Below the pieces are notes generated by a model. The model was given only the letters and a program-made list of their open reading frames with translations. It was not told the origin of the DNA and did not search any database. Shown one piece after another: positions 1-7,654 of a DNA stretch of 64,000 bases. Source of the stretch: Candidatus Leptovillus gracilis. Its GTDB lineage: Bacteria; Chloroflexota; Anaerolineae; Promineifilales; Promineifilaceae. The translations under genes and the position numbers were made by a program. Each line of letters opens with the position of its first letter. The first letter of the stretch is position 1. The DNA is taken from NCBI GenBank assembly GCA_016716065.1, contig JADJXA010000001.1:124001-188000 (forward strand). Reading direction: 5' to 3'.

Positions 1-142
1 CGGCGGTGTCGCCCGTCTGGCCGAAACACCCGAGGGCGCGCAAATTAGCGGCCTGCTGGTTGATGACGAGGGCGTTTTCATTGGCGACGCGCAGTTCACG
101 TTTGAGGAATCGGGCGAGGAACAGGCGGACGAACAAGAGTAA
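1..142 (+). CDS. C-terminal end of an unidentified protein (partial)
   Basis: An open frame enters from the left edge (codons start at base 2) and stops with TAA at 140-142. It gives 46 residues rich in Gly and acidic residues, ending in an acidic tail (EESGEEQADEQE). I recognise no family in so short a piece. The 249 bases from its stop to the next gene hold no convincing gene; a 60-codon frame at 213-395 has no ribosome binding site and no family features. Confidence 0.5.
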   Translation, partial: GGVARLAETPEGAQISGLLVDDEGVFIGDAQFTFEESGEEQADEQE

Positions 143-391
143 ACCGCGCCCAGCGGCATGACGGATACTCGCCGCGACCGCATCTCAGTCCCGAAAGGCC
201 GGTCGCCTGACCATGTCACCGAAGGCACGGCAGGTGACTGTCCACGGTAGTTCCGCAGGTTATTTCGTTTGCGATCCCTGGCCGCGCCAGAGAAAGCAGC
301 AGCGGGCAGGTGTGGCAGTTCCACCTTGGAATGAATATCACAAGATGGCAAGAGTGAAATTGCCGAATTTGGTAAGGAAAATGGAGGAAAA

Positions 392-2041
392 ATGAGCAAA
401 GAGAATGCAGCCGCAGACGCCAAGCCAGGCCTGGCCCAGAAATTGTTGGACGGCATCGAAAAGGTGGGCAACAAAGTCCCCCACCCGGTACTGATGTTTT
501 TATATCTGATCATCATCGTGATGGTCTTGTCCCACGTCCTTTATCTGCTAAACGTCAGCGTCACCGAAGAAATCGCTGTGCCGGTTTTGGCGCAGCCCGA
601 AGACGTATATTATCTGGACTCCACCGAACCAAGCCTGCCAACACCGGCCGACGAATACGGCGCTGAATTCGAGATCAAACAGCAAACCATTGCGATACGC
701 AGCCTCTTGTCAGTTGATGGGATCCGCTTCATTTTCACCTCCTTCGTGTCTAACTTTGCCAGTTTTAGCGTTGTCGCCGTCATTTTAGTGGCGATGGTCG
801 GCGTGGGCGTGGCCGAAGAAGCCGGGTTAATGGGCGCGTTGATCCGCAAAATAGTCAAGGTGACGCCGCGCCAGCTGCTCACTTTCATCCTAATCCTTGT
901 CGGCGTCTTGTCCAGTGTCGCCACCGACGCCGGTTATCTCATTCTTATCCCCCTGGGCGCTATCGCTTTTCTCAGCGTCGGCCGCCACCCGCTGGCCGGT
1001 ATAGCCGCCGCGTTTGGTGGGGTTAGCGCCATCTTTGCCGTCAATATTCTCATCGCGCCGGTTGACGCGATGCTGACGGAGATCACCAACGAAGCCATTC
1101 TCCTGGCCGGTGGTCAACCAATCACGATTGTGGCTAACTTCTATTTCGGGGCCGTCTCCACAATCCTGCTGAGCATTGCCGTCGCTCTGGTGACTACCCG
1201 GATTGTTGAGCCACGTCTGGGTGTTTATCAGGCGACAGATACAACGCCGATTGAAGAAGTGCAAGATGAGGCCACCGCAGCCGCCGAAGCGCATGGCTTA
1301 CGCTACGCGCTGTATGCTTTTTTAGCCATCCTCGCCGTCGTCCTGCTGCTGACGCTGCCCTCATGGGGGCCACTGCGCGACCCGGTTGACGGCGCGGTTA
1401 TCGGCAATACGCCCTTTATGACCAGCCTGATCTTCATCATTACGCTGATGTTTCTTTTCGCCGGCATTGGTTACGGCCTGGGGGCCAAAACGATCACCAG
1501 CAGCGCCGATGTGATCAAAGGGGTCACCAAGACCTATGCCAGCCTATCTGGTCTTATTTTCATGCTGTTGATGATCAGCCAGTTCATCGCCTTTTTTAAT
1601 TTCAGTAATATGCCCCAGGTTGTCGCCATCTGGATGGCCGACGCCCTGGAACAAGCCAATATTGGCGCGCTGCCGCTGCTCATCGGCTTTATTCTGGTGA
1701 TCATGCTCCTCAACTTCATCATCCCTAACGTGATACCCAAATGGGCCATCTTCGCGCCTATTTTTATCCCGGTCTTCTTGCGGCTAGGAATTGCACCGCA
1801 AACGGTATTGGCCGCTTACCGTCTGGGCGATTCGCCGACCAACGTCATCACGCCGTTGATGGTCTATTTGCCCTTTGTCCTGACCATCGTGCAGCGGTAT
1901 CAAAAAGATGCGGGTATCGGCACGGTCATCGCTTTGATGCTGCCCTACACATTGGTTATCTCCATTGTCTGGATTCTCCTTTTCGTGGTATGGTTTGTGT
2001 TGGGGATTCCGCTGGGACCTGGCTATCCGGTAAGTTTCTAA
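392..2041 (+). CDS. AbgT-family transporter
   Basis: A 549-residue polytopic membrane protein. The N-terminus (GIEKVGNKVPHPVLMFLYL) and the C-terminal signature region with DSPTNVITPLMVYLP are typical of the AbgT family (p-aminobenzoyl-glutamate importers in E. coli, antimetabolite exporters in other bacteria). A periplasmic-type loop lies at about residues 55-105, followed by hydrophobic segments to the end; the length fits the family (about 500-550). The start ATG follows the purine-rich GGAAAATGGAGGAAAA. The next transporter begins 9 bases after the stop, so the two are probably co-transcribed. Substrate cannot be told from sequence; sulfonamide or folate-catabolite transport is known for the family only. 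No copy of the window's common octamer ACGGCCGT lies in this gene. Confidence 0.9.
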   Translation: MSKENAAADAKPGLAQKLLDGIEKVGNKVPHPVLMFLYLIIIVMVLSHVLYLLNVSVTEEIAVPVLAQPEDVYYLDSTEPSLPTPADEYGAEFEIKQQTIAIRSLLSVDGIRFIFTSFVSNFASFSVVAVILVAMVGVGVAEEAGLMGALIRKIVKVTPRQLLTFILILVGVLSSVATDAGYLILIPLGAIAFLSVGRHPLAGIAAAFGGVSAIFAVNILIAPVDAMLTEITNEAILLAGGQPITIVANFYFGAVSTILLSIAVALVTTRIVEPRLGVYQATDTTPIEEVQDEATAAAEAHGLRYALYAFLAILAVVLLLTLPSWGPLRDPVDGAVIGNTPFMTSLIFIITLMFLFAGIGYGLGAKTITSSADVIKGVTKTYASLSGLIFMLLMISQFIAFFNFSNMPQVVAIWMADALEQANIGALPLLIGFILVIMLLNFIIPNVIPKWAIFAPIFIPVFLRLGIAPQTVLAAYRLGDSPTNVITPLMVYLPFVLTIVQRYQKDAGIGTVIALMLPYTLVISIVWILLFVVWFVLGIPLGPGYPVSF

Positions 2042-2050
2042 AGTAATGCT

Positions 2051-3706
2051 ATGACACAAAAATCTACCACAACCGCCAACGACAATATAGGACAATACAC
2101 TTCCTGGCTGCCGTTGGTGGTTATCCTTCTGGCGCAAATTCAGATGGCTTTCAATGTGAACGCCTTGCCGGTGTCTATTGGTCCCATTGTGGAAGAGTTG
2201 GAGACGTCGGCCACAAGTGTGGGCACAGCGCTGGTTTTTTACTCGCTGTTTGTGGCCGCTTTTGTGCTGGTGGGCGCGAAGTTGGGCAAGATATTTGGCG
2301 ACCGGCTGGTTTTCCAGGTGACGGCGCTGGCGCATGGCGCGGCCATGGCTATCATGGCCCTCAGTCCCAATGCGGCGACGATGAATCTGGCACAGGCGCT
2401 GGCCGGGTTGGCGGCAGCGGCCCTGGTTCCCACACTGGTGGTGTTGATTGCCGCCAACTATAGAGACAAACAGCAGGCGCAGGCGTTGGGTATTCTGGCG
2501 GGCACGCCGGCTATCTCTGGCGCGTTGGCTTTTTTCATTGCCGGTTTGTTGGGCACGCTCTTAAGTTGGCGTTTCTCATTTGGCCTCTTAAGCGTCCTCT
2601 CGATCATTGTGTTTATCTTTAGCTTCCGGTTGAAGCCCATTCCCCGGCAGTCTGGGGTGAAGATTGATGCGGTTGGCGCCGTTTTGGCGGCTTTGGCGAT
2701 TATGTTGATTTCGTTGGGGTTCAACAACTTGAACACCTGGGGGATCATCATGGCGAAAACGGCCGCGCCCTTTGCCCTCTTGGGGCTGTCGCCGGCGCCG
2801 TTTATGGTAATTGTGGGTGTGGTACTCGGCCAGGGCTTTTTTGCCTGGTCGCACCAGCGTGTGGTCAAAGAACAGACGCCCCTGCTGGCGTTGGAAGTGT
2901 TGGAATCGCCGGAGGAACGGTCTAACATCATGGCCTTGTTGGTCATTGGGGCGTTGGGGCCGGCGGTTAACTTTTTGATTCCCTTGTACATTCAGATTGT
3001 GCAGAACCGGACGTCGCTGCAAACGGCCGTTACCGTCATCCCCTACACCCTGGCCATTGCCGGCTCGGCCATGCTCATCGTGCGTCTGTTCGACCGCCTG
3101 ACGCCGCGCCAGATCGCCACCATGGGCTTTGTCATTGTCGCCACGGGTTTGACAATGTTGGCGTATACCATCCGCAATGAATGGAACACGCCCATCGTCA
3201 TCCTCAGTCTGATTATGGTCGGCATTGGCGAAGGTTCCCTGCTGACCTTGTTGTTCAACGTCATGGTGTCGGCTTCGCCCAAAGAGTTGGCCGGCGACGT
3301 TGGCGCGCTGCGCGGCGTTGCCAATAACCTGTCTACGGCGTTGGGTACTGCCTTCGCCGGCGTGGTCGCCGTCGGACTGCTGAGCGCCATGATCATGAGC
3401 AGTCTGGCCCAATCGAACATTCCGACTTCCCTGAAGGTGCAGGTGGACCTGGACAACGTCAACTTTGTCACCAACGACCAGTTGGAAACGGTGCTGGGAG
3501 AAACCAGCGCCGCGCCGGAGCAGGTGGCCGAGGCGGTGCGCATCAATGAAGAGGCACGGTTACGGGCGCTAAAGGCTTCTTTCCTGATCCTGGCTGGTAT
3601 TTCGCTGCTGGCTTTGGTTCCGGCGCGCGGGCTGCCCCATTACGCCCCTGGTGAAGTGCCCAGCGGCGAGGCAGCCGGGCGGAAACGGCGGGGGAAGAAG
3701 AGGTAA
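2051..3706 (+). CDS. MFS transporter, DHA2 (14-TM) type
   Basis: A 551-residue major facilitator protein. The N-terminal half shows the MFS pattern: MNVNALPVSIGP-type first helix, a loop with GAKLGKIFGDR (motif A, about residues 76-86), and GILAGTPAISGALAF (motif C-like, antiporter) near residue 147. The length and the extra central and C-terminal helices fit the 14-TM drug:H+ antiporter 2 group (EmrB/QacA-like). The C-terminus is basic (GRKRRGKKR). It follows the AbgT gene by 9 bases and is likely in the same transcript. Efflux of an organic compound is inferred from the family; no substrate is indicated. The 5' two thirds lacks the common octamer; the first copy in the window is near 3023. 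Confidence 0.88.
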   Translation: MTQKSTTTANDNIGQYTSWLPLVVILLAQIQMAFNVNALPVSIGPIVEELETSATSVGTALVFYSLFVAAFVLVGAKLGKIFGDRLVFQVTALAHGAAMAIMALSPNAATMNLAQALAGLAAAALVPTLVVLIAANYRDKQQAQALGILAGTPAISGALAFFIAGLLGTLLSWRFSFGLLSVLSIIVFIFSFRLKPIPRQSGVKIDAVGAVLAALAIMLISLGFNNLNTWGIIMAKTAAPFALLGLSPAPFMVIVGVVLGQGFFAWSHQRVVKEQTPLLALEVLESPEERSNIMALLVIGALGPAVNFLIPLYIQIVQNRTSLQTAVTVIPYTLAIAGSAMLIVRLFDRLTPRQIATMGFVIVATGLTMLAYTIRNEWNTPIVILSLIMVGIGEGSLLTLLFNVMVSASPKELAGDVGALRGVANNLSTALGTAFAGVVAVGLLSAMIMSSLAQSNIPTSLKVQVDLDNVNFVTNDQLETVLGETSAAPEQVAEAVRINEEARLRALKASFLILAGISLLALVPARGLPHYAPGEVPSGEAAGRKRRGKKR

Positions 3707-3893
3707 CGGCCGTGCGCCGGACTGGGAGACTGGGAGACTGGCCTGGTTTTTTGCTTGCGCAGCCGGTAAGAATGTTTGCTCGCAGACCTATTTTTTTAGT
3801 TTGTCCTGAGTGATTGATGAACGAGAACTCGTGATCATCAATCCTTTTCATACAATTGGATACACGCAAAGACATACCAAAAGGAGATTGACA

Positions 3894-4391
3894 ATGAGTG
3901 ATTTAATCGTCTTATCGTTTGACAACGAAGCCAGTGCCTTTCAGATGCGCGACAAACTGCTGGATATGCAAAAACAGCAGATCATCAGTCTGGCCGACGC
4001 CGCCATCGTCATCCGTGACAAAAACGGCAAACCCAAAGTGAAGCAGCTTCACAGCCTGGTGGGCGCCGGCGCGTTGGGTGGCGCATTCTGGGGCATGTTG
4101 ATTGGGCTGCTCTTCTTTGCGCCCTGGCTGGGCATGGCCGCCGGCGCTTTGGGCGGCGCATTAAGCGGCAAATTCGCCGACGTTGGCGTAGACGACAACT
4201 TTATCAAAGAAGTTGGCGCGGCCATCGAACCAGGACATGCCGCTTTGTTTCTGCTGGTGTTAAAAGTCACCGCCGACAAGGTGCTGCCCGAACTCAGCTC
4301 TTTCAACGCCAAAGTGCTGCAAACCTCCCTCTCCGACGAGGCTGAAGCCAGACTGCGCGAAGCCTTTGGCGCAGATGAGATCGAAGGGTAG
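3894..4391 (+). CDS. DUF1269 domain membrane protein
   Basis: A 165-residue protein starting MSDLIVLSFDNEASAF, typical of the DUF1269 family. A soluble ferredoxin-like part (1-55) with a KNGKPKVKQLHS loop is followed by a glycine-rich hydrophobic hairpin at about 58-100 (GALGGAFWGMLIGLLF and GMAAGALGGALSG), then a soluble C-terminal part. The ATG at 3894 is chosen over an upstream start at 3810 because AAGGAGATTGACA precedes it and because family proteins begin here. Members are often found near general-stress genes; the function is not known. The next gene is a SHOCT protein, a common partner for such small membrane proteins. Confidence 0.85.
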   Translation: MSDLIVLSFDNEASAFQMRDKLLDMQKQQIISLADAAIVIRDKNGKPKVKQLHSLVGAGALGGAFWGMLIGLLFFAPWLGMAAGALGGALSGKFADVGVDDNFIKEVGAAIEPGHAALFLLVLKVTADKVLPELSSFNAKVLQTSLSDEAEARLREAFGADEIEG

Positions 4392-4404
4392 GCAAAGCCC
4401 GTTA

Positions 4405-4440
4405 TAGAAGTTCAACTTCTCAGAAGAAGTTGAACTTCTA
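4405..4440. repeat. Doubly palindromic hairpin between two genes
   Basis: Two perfect 16-base inverted arms (4405-4420 and 4425-4440) with a 4-base loop. Each arm is also nearly self-complementary around one central base (AGAAGTT-C-AACTTCT), so it can fold either as one long stem or as two small ones. There is no clear T-run after it, so it may be a repeat element rather than a simple terminator. It has the same architecture as the elements at 35621-35653 and 56654-56686 but a different sequence. Confidence 0.75.
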
Positions 4441-4464
4441 AGGGTTTGAGGCAAGGAGATGATC

Positions 4465-4959
4465 ATGAGACGACGAGGAAGCAGCCTGGGTCGCAGTGCG
4501 GGAATCGGCCGCGGAACCCGACGCACTGTTCGGCGCGCCCAGCGGCGGCGTATTCGGATGCGGCGCAGACGTATCTTGCTGGCCGGGAGCATGGTGGCTA
4601 TTGCCGTCGGTGCGACCGGTTCGGCGATTAAGATGAGCCAACAAGACGCCCAACGCATCGAACAACACACGGGTAAAAAGCCGGAAGACCTGACCGAAGA
4701 TCAGTTGGAACAAGCGCTTAACGATCTGGAAATTGACACCGAAGAGTTGACCGATGCCGAGGTGGCGGCCATCGAATCGGCCGATGCTGAACCGCCAACC
4801 GCCGCCGCCGCGCCAACGGCTCCCGCTCCGATGGCCGCAGCGCCCGCAGCGGCCCCAGACTATATCACCGAGTTGAAGCGATTGGCTGAACTGCGCGATA
4901 TGGGCATCATCACCGCCGACGACTTCGAGGCCAAGAAAAAGCAGTTGTTAGGGCTTTAG
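4465..4959 (+). CDS. Small membrane protein with C-terminal SHOCT domain
   Basis: A 164-residue protein. The first 38 residues are extremely Arg-rich, followed by one predicted membrane segment (ILLAGSMVAIAVGATGSAI). A Glu-rich region (LTEDQLEQALNDLEI), an Ala/Pro-rich linker and a C-terminal SHOCT module (YITELKRLAELRDMGIITAD, then FEAKKKQLLGL) follow. SHOCT modules are short helical hairpins thought to mediate oligomerisation. The ATG at 4465 is preferred to one six bases upstream because AAGGAG then has a proper 6-base spacing. It lies just after the DUF1269 gene, separated by a hairpin element. Function unknown. Confidence 0.82.
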   Translation: MRRRGSSLGRSAGIGRGTRRTVRRAQRRRIRMRRRRILLAGSMVAIAVGATGSAIKMSQQDAQRIEQHTGKKPEDLTEDQLEQALNDLEIDTEELTDAEVAAIESADAEPPTAAAAPTAPAPMAAAPAAAPDYITELKRLAELRDMGIITADDFEAKKKQLLGL

Positions 4960-4976
4960 GGTCCGGTTATATATAG

Positions 4977-5001
4977 CTCCGAGGTCTGCGAGACCTCGGA
5001 G
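4977..5001 (+). terminator. Hairpin terminator candidate
   Basis: A perfect 11-bp stem (CTCCGAGGTCT / AGACCTCGGAG) with a 3-base loop, starting 18 bases after the stop of the SHOCT gene and followed by GCTGGTTTT. The stem is GC-rich and the tail is a short T-run, so it may act as a weak Rho-independent terminator. Confidence 0.55.
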
Positions 5002-5055
5002 GCTGGTTTTCAGGTGCGGCGTACTGTTGCCAGTGCGTCGCATCTCTTTGTAACT

Positions 5056-5790
5056 ATGTCTGCTAGAAGAACATCCCATTACCGGGCGAAACCGGGGGCA
5101 ACGCCTAAAGAAAACTTCCTGGGACGCCTGCTCGACCCGATTGATTTGCTCTCGGAAGCAATTTTCAGCATTCTGATTGTCCTCACGTTTACCCTGGCTT
5201 TCAGAATCCTTAAACTGGACGACAATCTTAGCCCAATGGCTTCGGCTGACTTTAACAATGATCTGATCATAGCTGCCCTGGGGGCCACGGTGGCCTGGGG
5301 CCTCATAGACGGCATCATGTATGCGTTGATGTCGGTGTTTGAGCGCAGCGAACGACACCGCCTGCTGCAACAAATCCAGTCTGCGCCAACACAAGAGGAG
5401 GGCGTGGCGGTGATTGCTGATGAACTAGACTTTATTCTGGAGCCGATAACGAATGAAGACCAGCGGCAGATGCTTTATCTGGATATGCTAGAGCATTTGT
5501 ATGACGGCCGTCCACAACCCGTCGGTTTACAAAGCGAAGATATTGCCGGGGCGTTGGGGTCTGTGCTGGTGGCCGTCCTGGCGGTGCTGCCCTCATTGAT
5601 CCCGTTTGTGCTGCTGCCCAATCAACCCGATCTGTCCATCCGCCTGTCGAATATCGTGTCGTTCCTCGTTCTGTTTGCCATTGGCTATAGTTGGGGCAAA
5701 CACGCTGGCACAAACCCATGGCGAACGGGTCTGGCGCTGGCAGCCATCGCCCTGGCCATGGTCCTGATCGCCATCCCTCTGGGCGGATAG
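5056..5790 (+). CDS. Integral membrane protein, VIT/CCC1-like
   Basis: About 244 residues. A short basic N-terminus is followed by membrane segments near residues 23-45 and 65-90, a soluble middle part (ERSERHRLLQQIQSAPTQEE, then ITNEDQRQMLYLDMLEHL), and three more hydrophobic segments to the C-terminus (GALGSVLVAVLAVLPSLIPF, SFLVLFAIGYSWGKHAG and a final helix). The five-helix layout and the GALGS...PSLIPF segment recall the VIT1/CCC1 metal-transporter fold, but the match is only suggestive. An in-frame GTG at 5014 is possible; neither start has a clear ribosome binding site, and the GTG start would sit inside the leader just after the hairpin. Monocistronic. Confidence 0.65.
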   Translation: MSARRTSHYRAKPGATPKENFLGRLLDPIDLLSEAIFSILIVLTFTLAFRILKLDDNLSPMASADFNNDLIIAALGATVAWGLIDGIMYALMSVFERSERHRLLQQIQSAPTQEEGVAVIADELDFILEPITNEDQRQMLYLDMLEHLYDGRPQPVGLQSEDIAGALGSVLVAVLAVLPSLIPFVLLPNQPDLSIRLSNIVSFLVLFAIGYSWGKHAGTNPWRTGLALAAIALAMVLIAIPLGG

Positions 5791-5825
5791 CTGCAAAATC
5801 ACCCTTACCATTCGAGAAAAAGAAC

Positions 5826-7652
5826 ATGAGACAACGCTTGCAACAATTTTTGTTCCCTATTGTGCTGCTGCTGTTGGCGGCCTGCGCCGCGCCAACCGGT
5901 GCGCCAACGGCCGTACCCTCAACCGAACCGACCATCACGCCAACGGCCGTGCCCTCCATTGAACCAACCAGCGCCCCAACGGCCGTGCCCCCAACCACAA
6001 CGGCCGTCAACAACTATTCCACCGCGGTGGAATACAACCTCGGCGAAACAACCATCGTCCAACAACGCTTCCCTGAAGACAGCCGCTTCCGCAACATGCC
6101 GGTACGACTGAACGGCCTCATCGCCGTCCCGGCCGGCGACGATGGCCCCTATCCCATCGTCGTCATCCTGCATGGAACCCATCCCGGCTGCCCGGTTGAC
6201 GAGACGGATGTAGACCGCTGGCCCTGCGCCCCCGAAGATGAGCGCGCCAATTACCGGGGCTTTGCTTACCTGGTCAGTCACCTGGCGCAGCAAGGCTACG
6301 TGGGACTCTCCCTCAACATCAACGGCGAGAATACCTTCGGTTTTGGCGAACCGGACGCGGGCGAACGGCTGCAACAGATCGTGGATTTGCACCTGAGCGC
6401 TCTGGCACAAGCAGCGGCCGGTGGTCCAAATGAATTTGGCGTCCCGCTAGAGGGCCGCGCCGACCCCGGTCGTATGGTCCTGATCGGGCACTCGCGCGGC
6501 GGCGAAGGCGCTTTCTGGTTGGCCACCGAGCAGGGATGGGCCGCCCCCGATGCTTTTGACCGCCTGGGGTATGGACCGGTAGATGGTCTGCTGCTGCTCG
6601 CCCCGGCTGTCGTCTTCCACATGCCGGAGGCGTCGCCGGTGCCGCTGTCGGTGATTTTGCCGGCCTGCGATGGGGACGTGGTGGGGCAAGATGGGCAGTT
6701 GTTCTACGACGTGACGCGCCTGGCGCTGGGGCAAAATACCTGGGCCACCTCCGTCTGGTTAGAGCAAGCCAATCACAACTATTTCAACGAAACGTTGGCC
6801 GATGACGCCATGGGACGATGGGAAAGGCCAGACTGCGAACCGATTTTAACAGCGGCGGTGCAGCGCGACTGGTTGAACCGGTATACGACTGAGTTCCTGA
6901 CGGCCGTTTTCGGCCAGAATCAGACCACGCGGGTAGATTTGCTGGCCCGCCTGGGCATGGACGTTACGGCGCCAGCAGTGACGGCCGTCACCGGGCTGCC
7001 GGCCCTTGTATCCGCCCTGTCGCCCGCCGACAACCGGCAAACGCTGCTGCTGCCGGCGGCGGCAGAGGAACTAACCACCCACCTGCTTGGTGGCGCTGTT
7101 GCCGCAGATGGGCTAGACACCCATTTCTGCCCGCAAGGCTTTTACAGTTCCGTTTCGCTGCCGGGCAGTGAACCGTGCCGCCGCAATTACGTCACCGTCC
7201 CCGGCCAGCCAGGCCATGTGGTGCTGAGTTGGGAAACAGCCGGCGCGGCGCTGCGCTTCGCCGTGCCGGCCGGGAATGGGGACTTGAGCGGTTACACGGC
7301 TCTGAGTTTACGCACGGCCGTTGACCCCGCCTCGCCGCTGAACCCGGCTGACGCGCCACAGGCTTTCAGCGTGCGCTTAACAGACAACAGCGGGGCCAGC
7401 GCCAGCGTAGCCACGCGCCCAGATGAACCGGCGCTGCGCTTCCCGCCCGGCGTCATGGTGGATGTCGCGGTGCAAGGAACAAACCAGACGTTCTCCGGCC
7501 TCGTGCCCCTGACCACCCTCCGCCTGCCGCTGAACGGCTTCGCCGGGGTAGACCTGAGCCAGATCCGCGAGATTGCCCTGGTGTTCGACCAAACGCCCAG
7601 CGGCGCGCTGTTCATGGCGGATGTAGAAGTGGTACGGCCGTCTAACGAGTAG
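5826..7652 (+). CDS. Alpha/beta-hydrolase lipoprotein
   Basis: A 608-residue exported protein. The N-terminus is a lipoprotein signal peptide (FPIVLLLLAACA; the Cys of LAAC is about residue 21), followed by a Thr/Pro-rich linker with repeated TAVP units. The catalytic domain (about 65-360) has VVILHGTHPGC (oxyanion region), the nucleophile elbow GHSRGG near residue 220, and a late HNYF segment that may hold the catalytic His. The dienelactone-hydrolase or platelet-activating-factor-acetylhydrolase-like fold is the best match. Residues beyond about 420 look like a beta-sandwich, possibly galactose-binding-like. ATG 5826 is chosen because it starts the signal peptide. Two bases separate it from the GH13 gene, so the two are probably co-expressed. 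Substrate unknown. Confidence 0.82.
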   Translation: MRQRLQQFLFPIVLLLLAACAAPTGAPTAVPSTEPTITPTAVPSIEPTSAPTAVPPTTTAVNNYSTAVEYNLGETTIVQQRFPEDSRFRNMPVRLNGLIAVPAGDDGPYPIVVILHGTHPGCPVDETDVDRWPCAPEDERANYRGFAYLVSHLAQQGYVGLSLNINGENTFGFGEPDAGERLQQIVDLHLSALAQAAAGGPNEFGVPLEGRADPGRMVLIGHSRGGEGAFWLATEQGWAAPDAFDRLGYGPVDGLLLLAPAVVFHMPEASPVPLSVILPACDGDVVGQDGQLFYDVTRLALGQNTWATSVWLEQANHNYFNETLADDAMGRWERPDCEPILTAAVQRDWLNRYTTEFLTAVFGQNQTTRVDLLARLGMDVTAPAVTAVTGLPALVSALSPADNRQTLLLPAAAEELTTHLLGGAVAADGLDTHFCPQGFYSSVSLPGSEPCRRNYVTVPGQPGHVVLSWETAGAALRFAVPAGNGDLSGYTALSLRTAVDPASPLNPADAPQAFSVRLTDNSGASASVATRPDEPALRFPPGVMVDVAVQGTNQTFSGLVPLTTLRLPLNGFAGVDLSQIREIALVFDQTPSGALFMADVEVVRPSNE

Positions 7653-7654
7653 TA

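Noticed and set aside
213..395. A 60-codon frame before the AbgT gene
   Set aside because: No Shine-Dalgarno, no recognisable motif, and it overlaps the AbgT start and its ribosome binding site.
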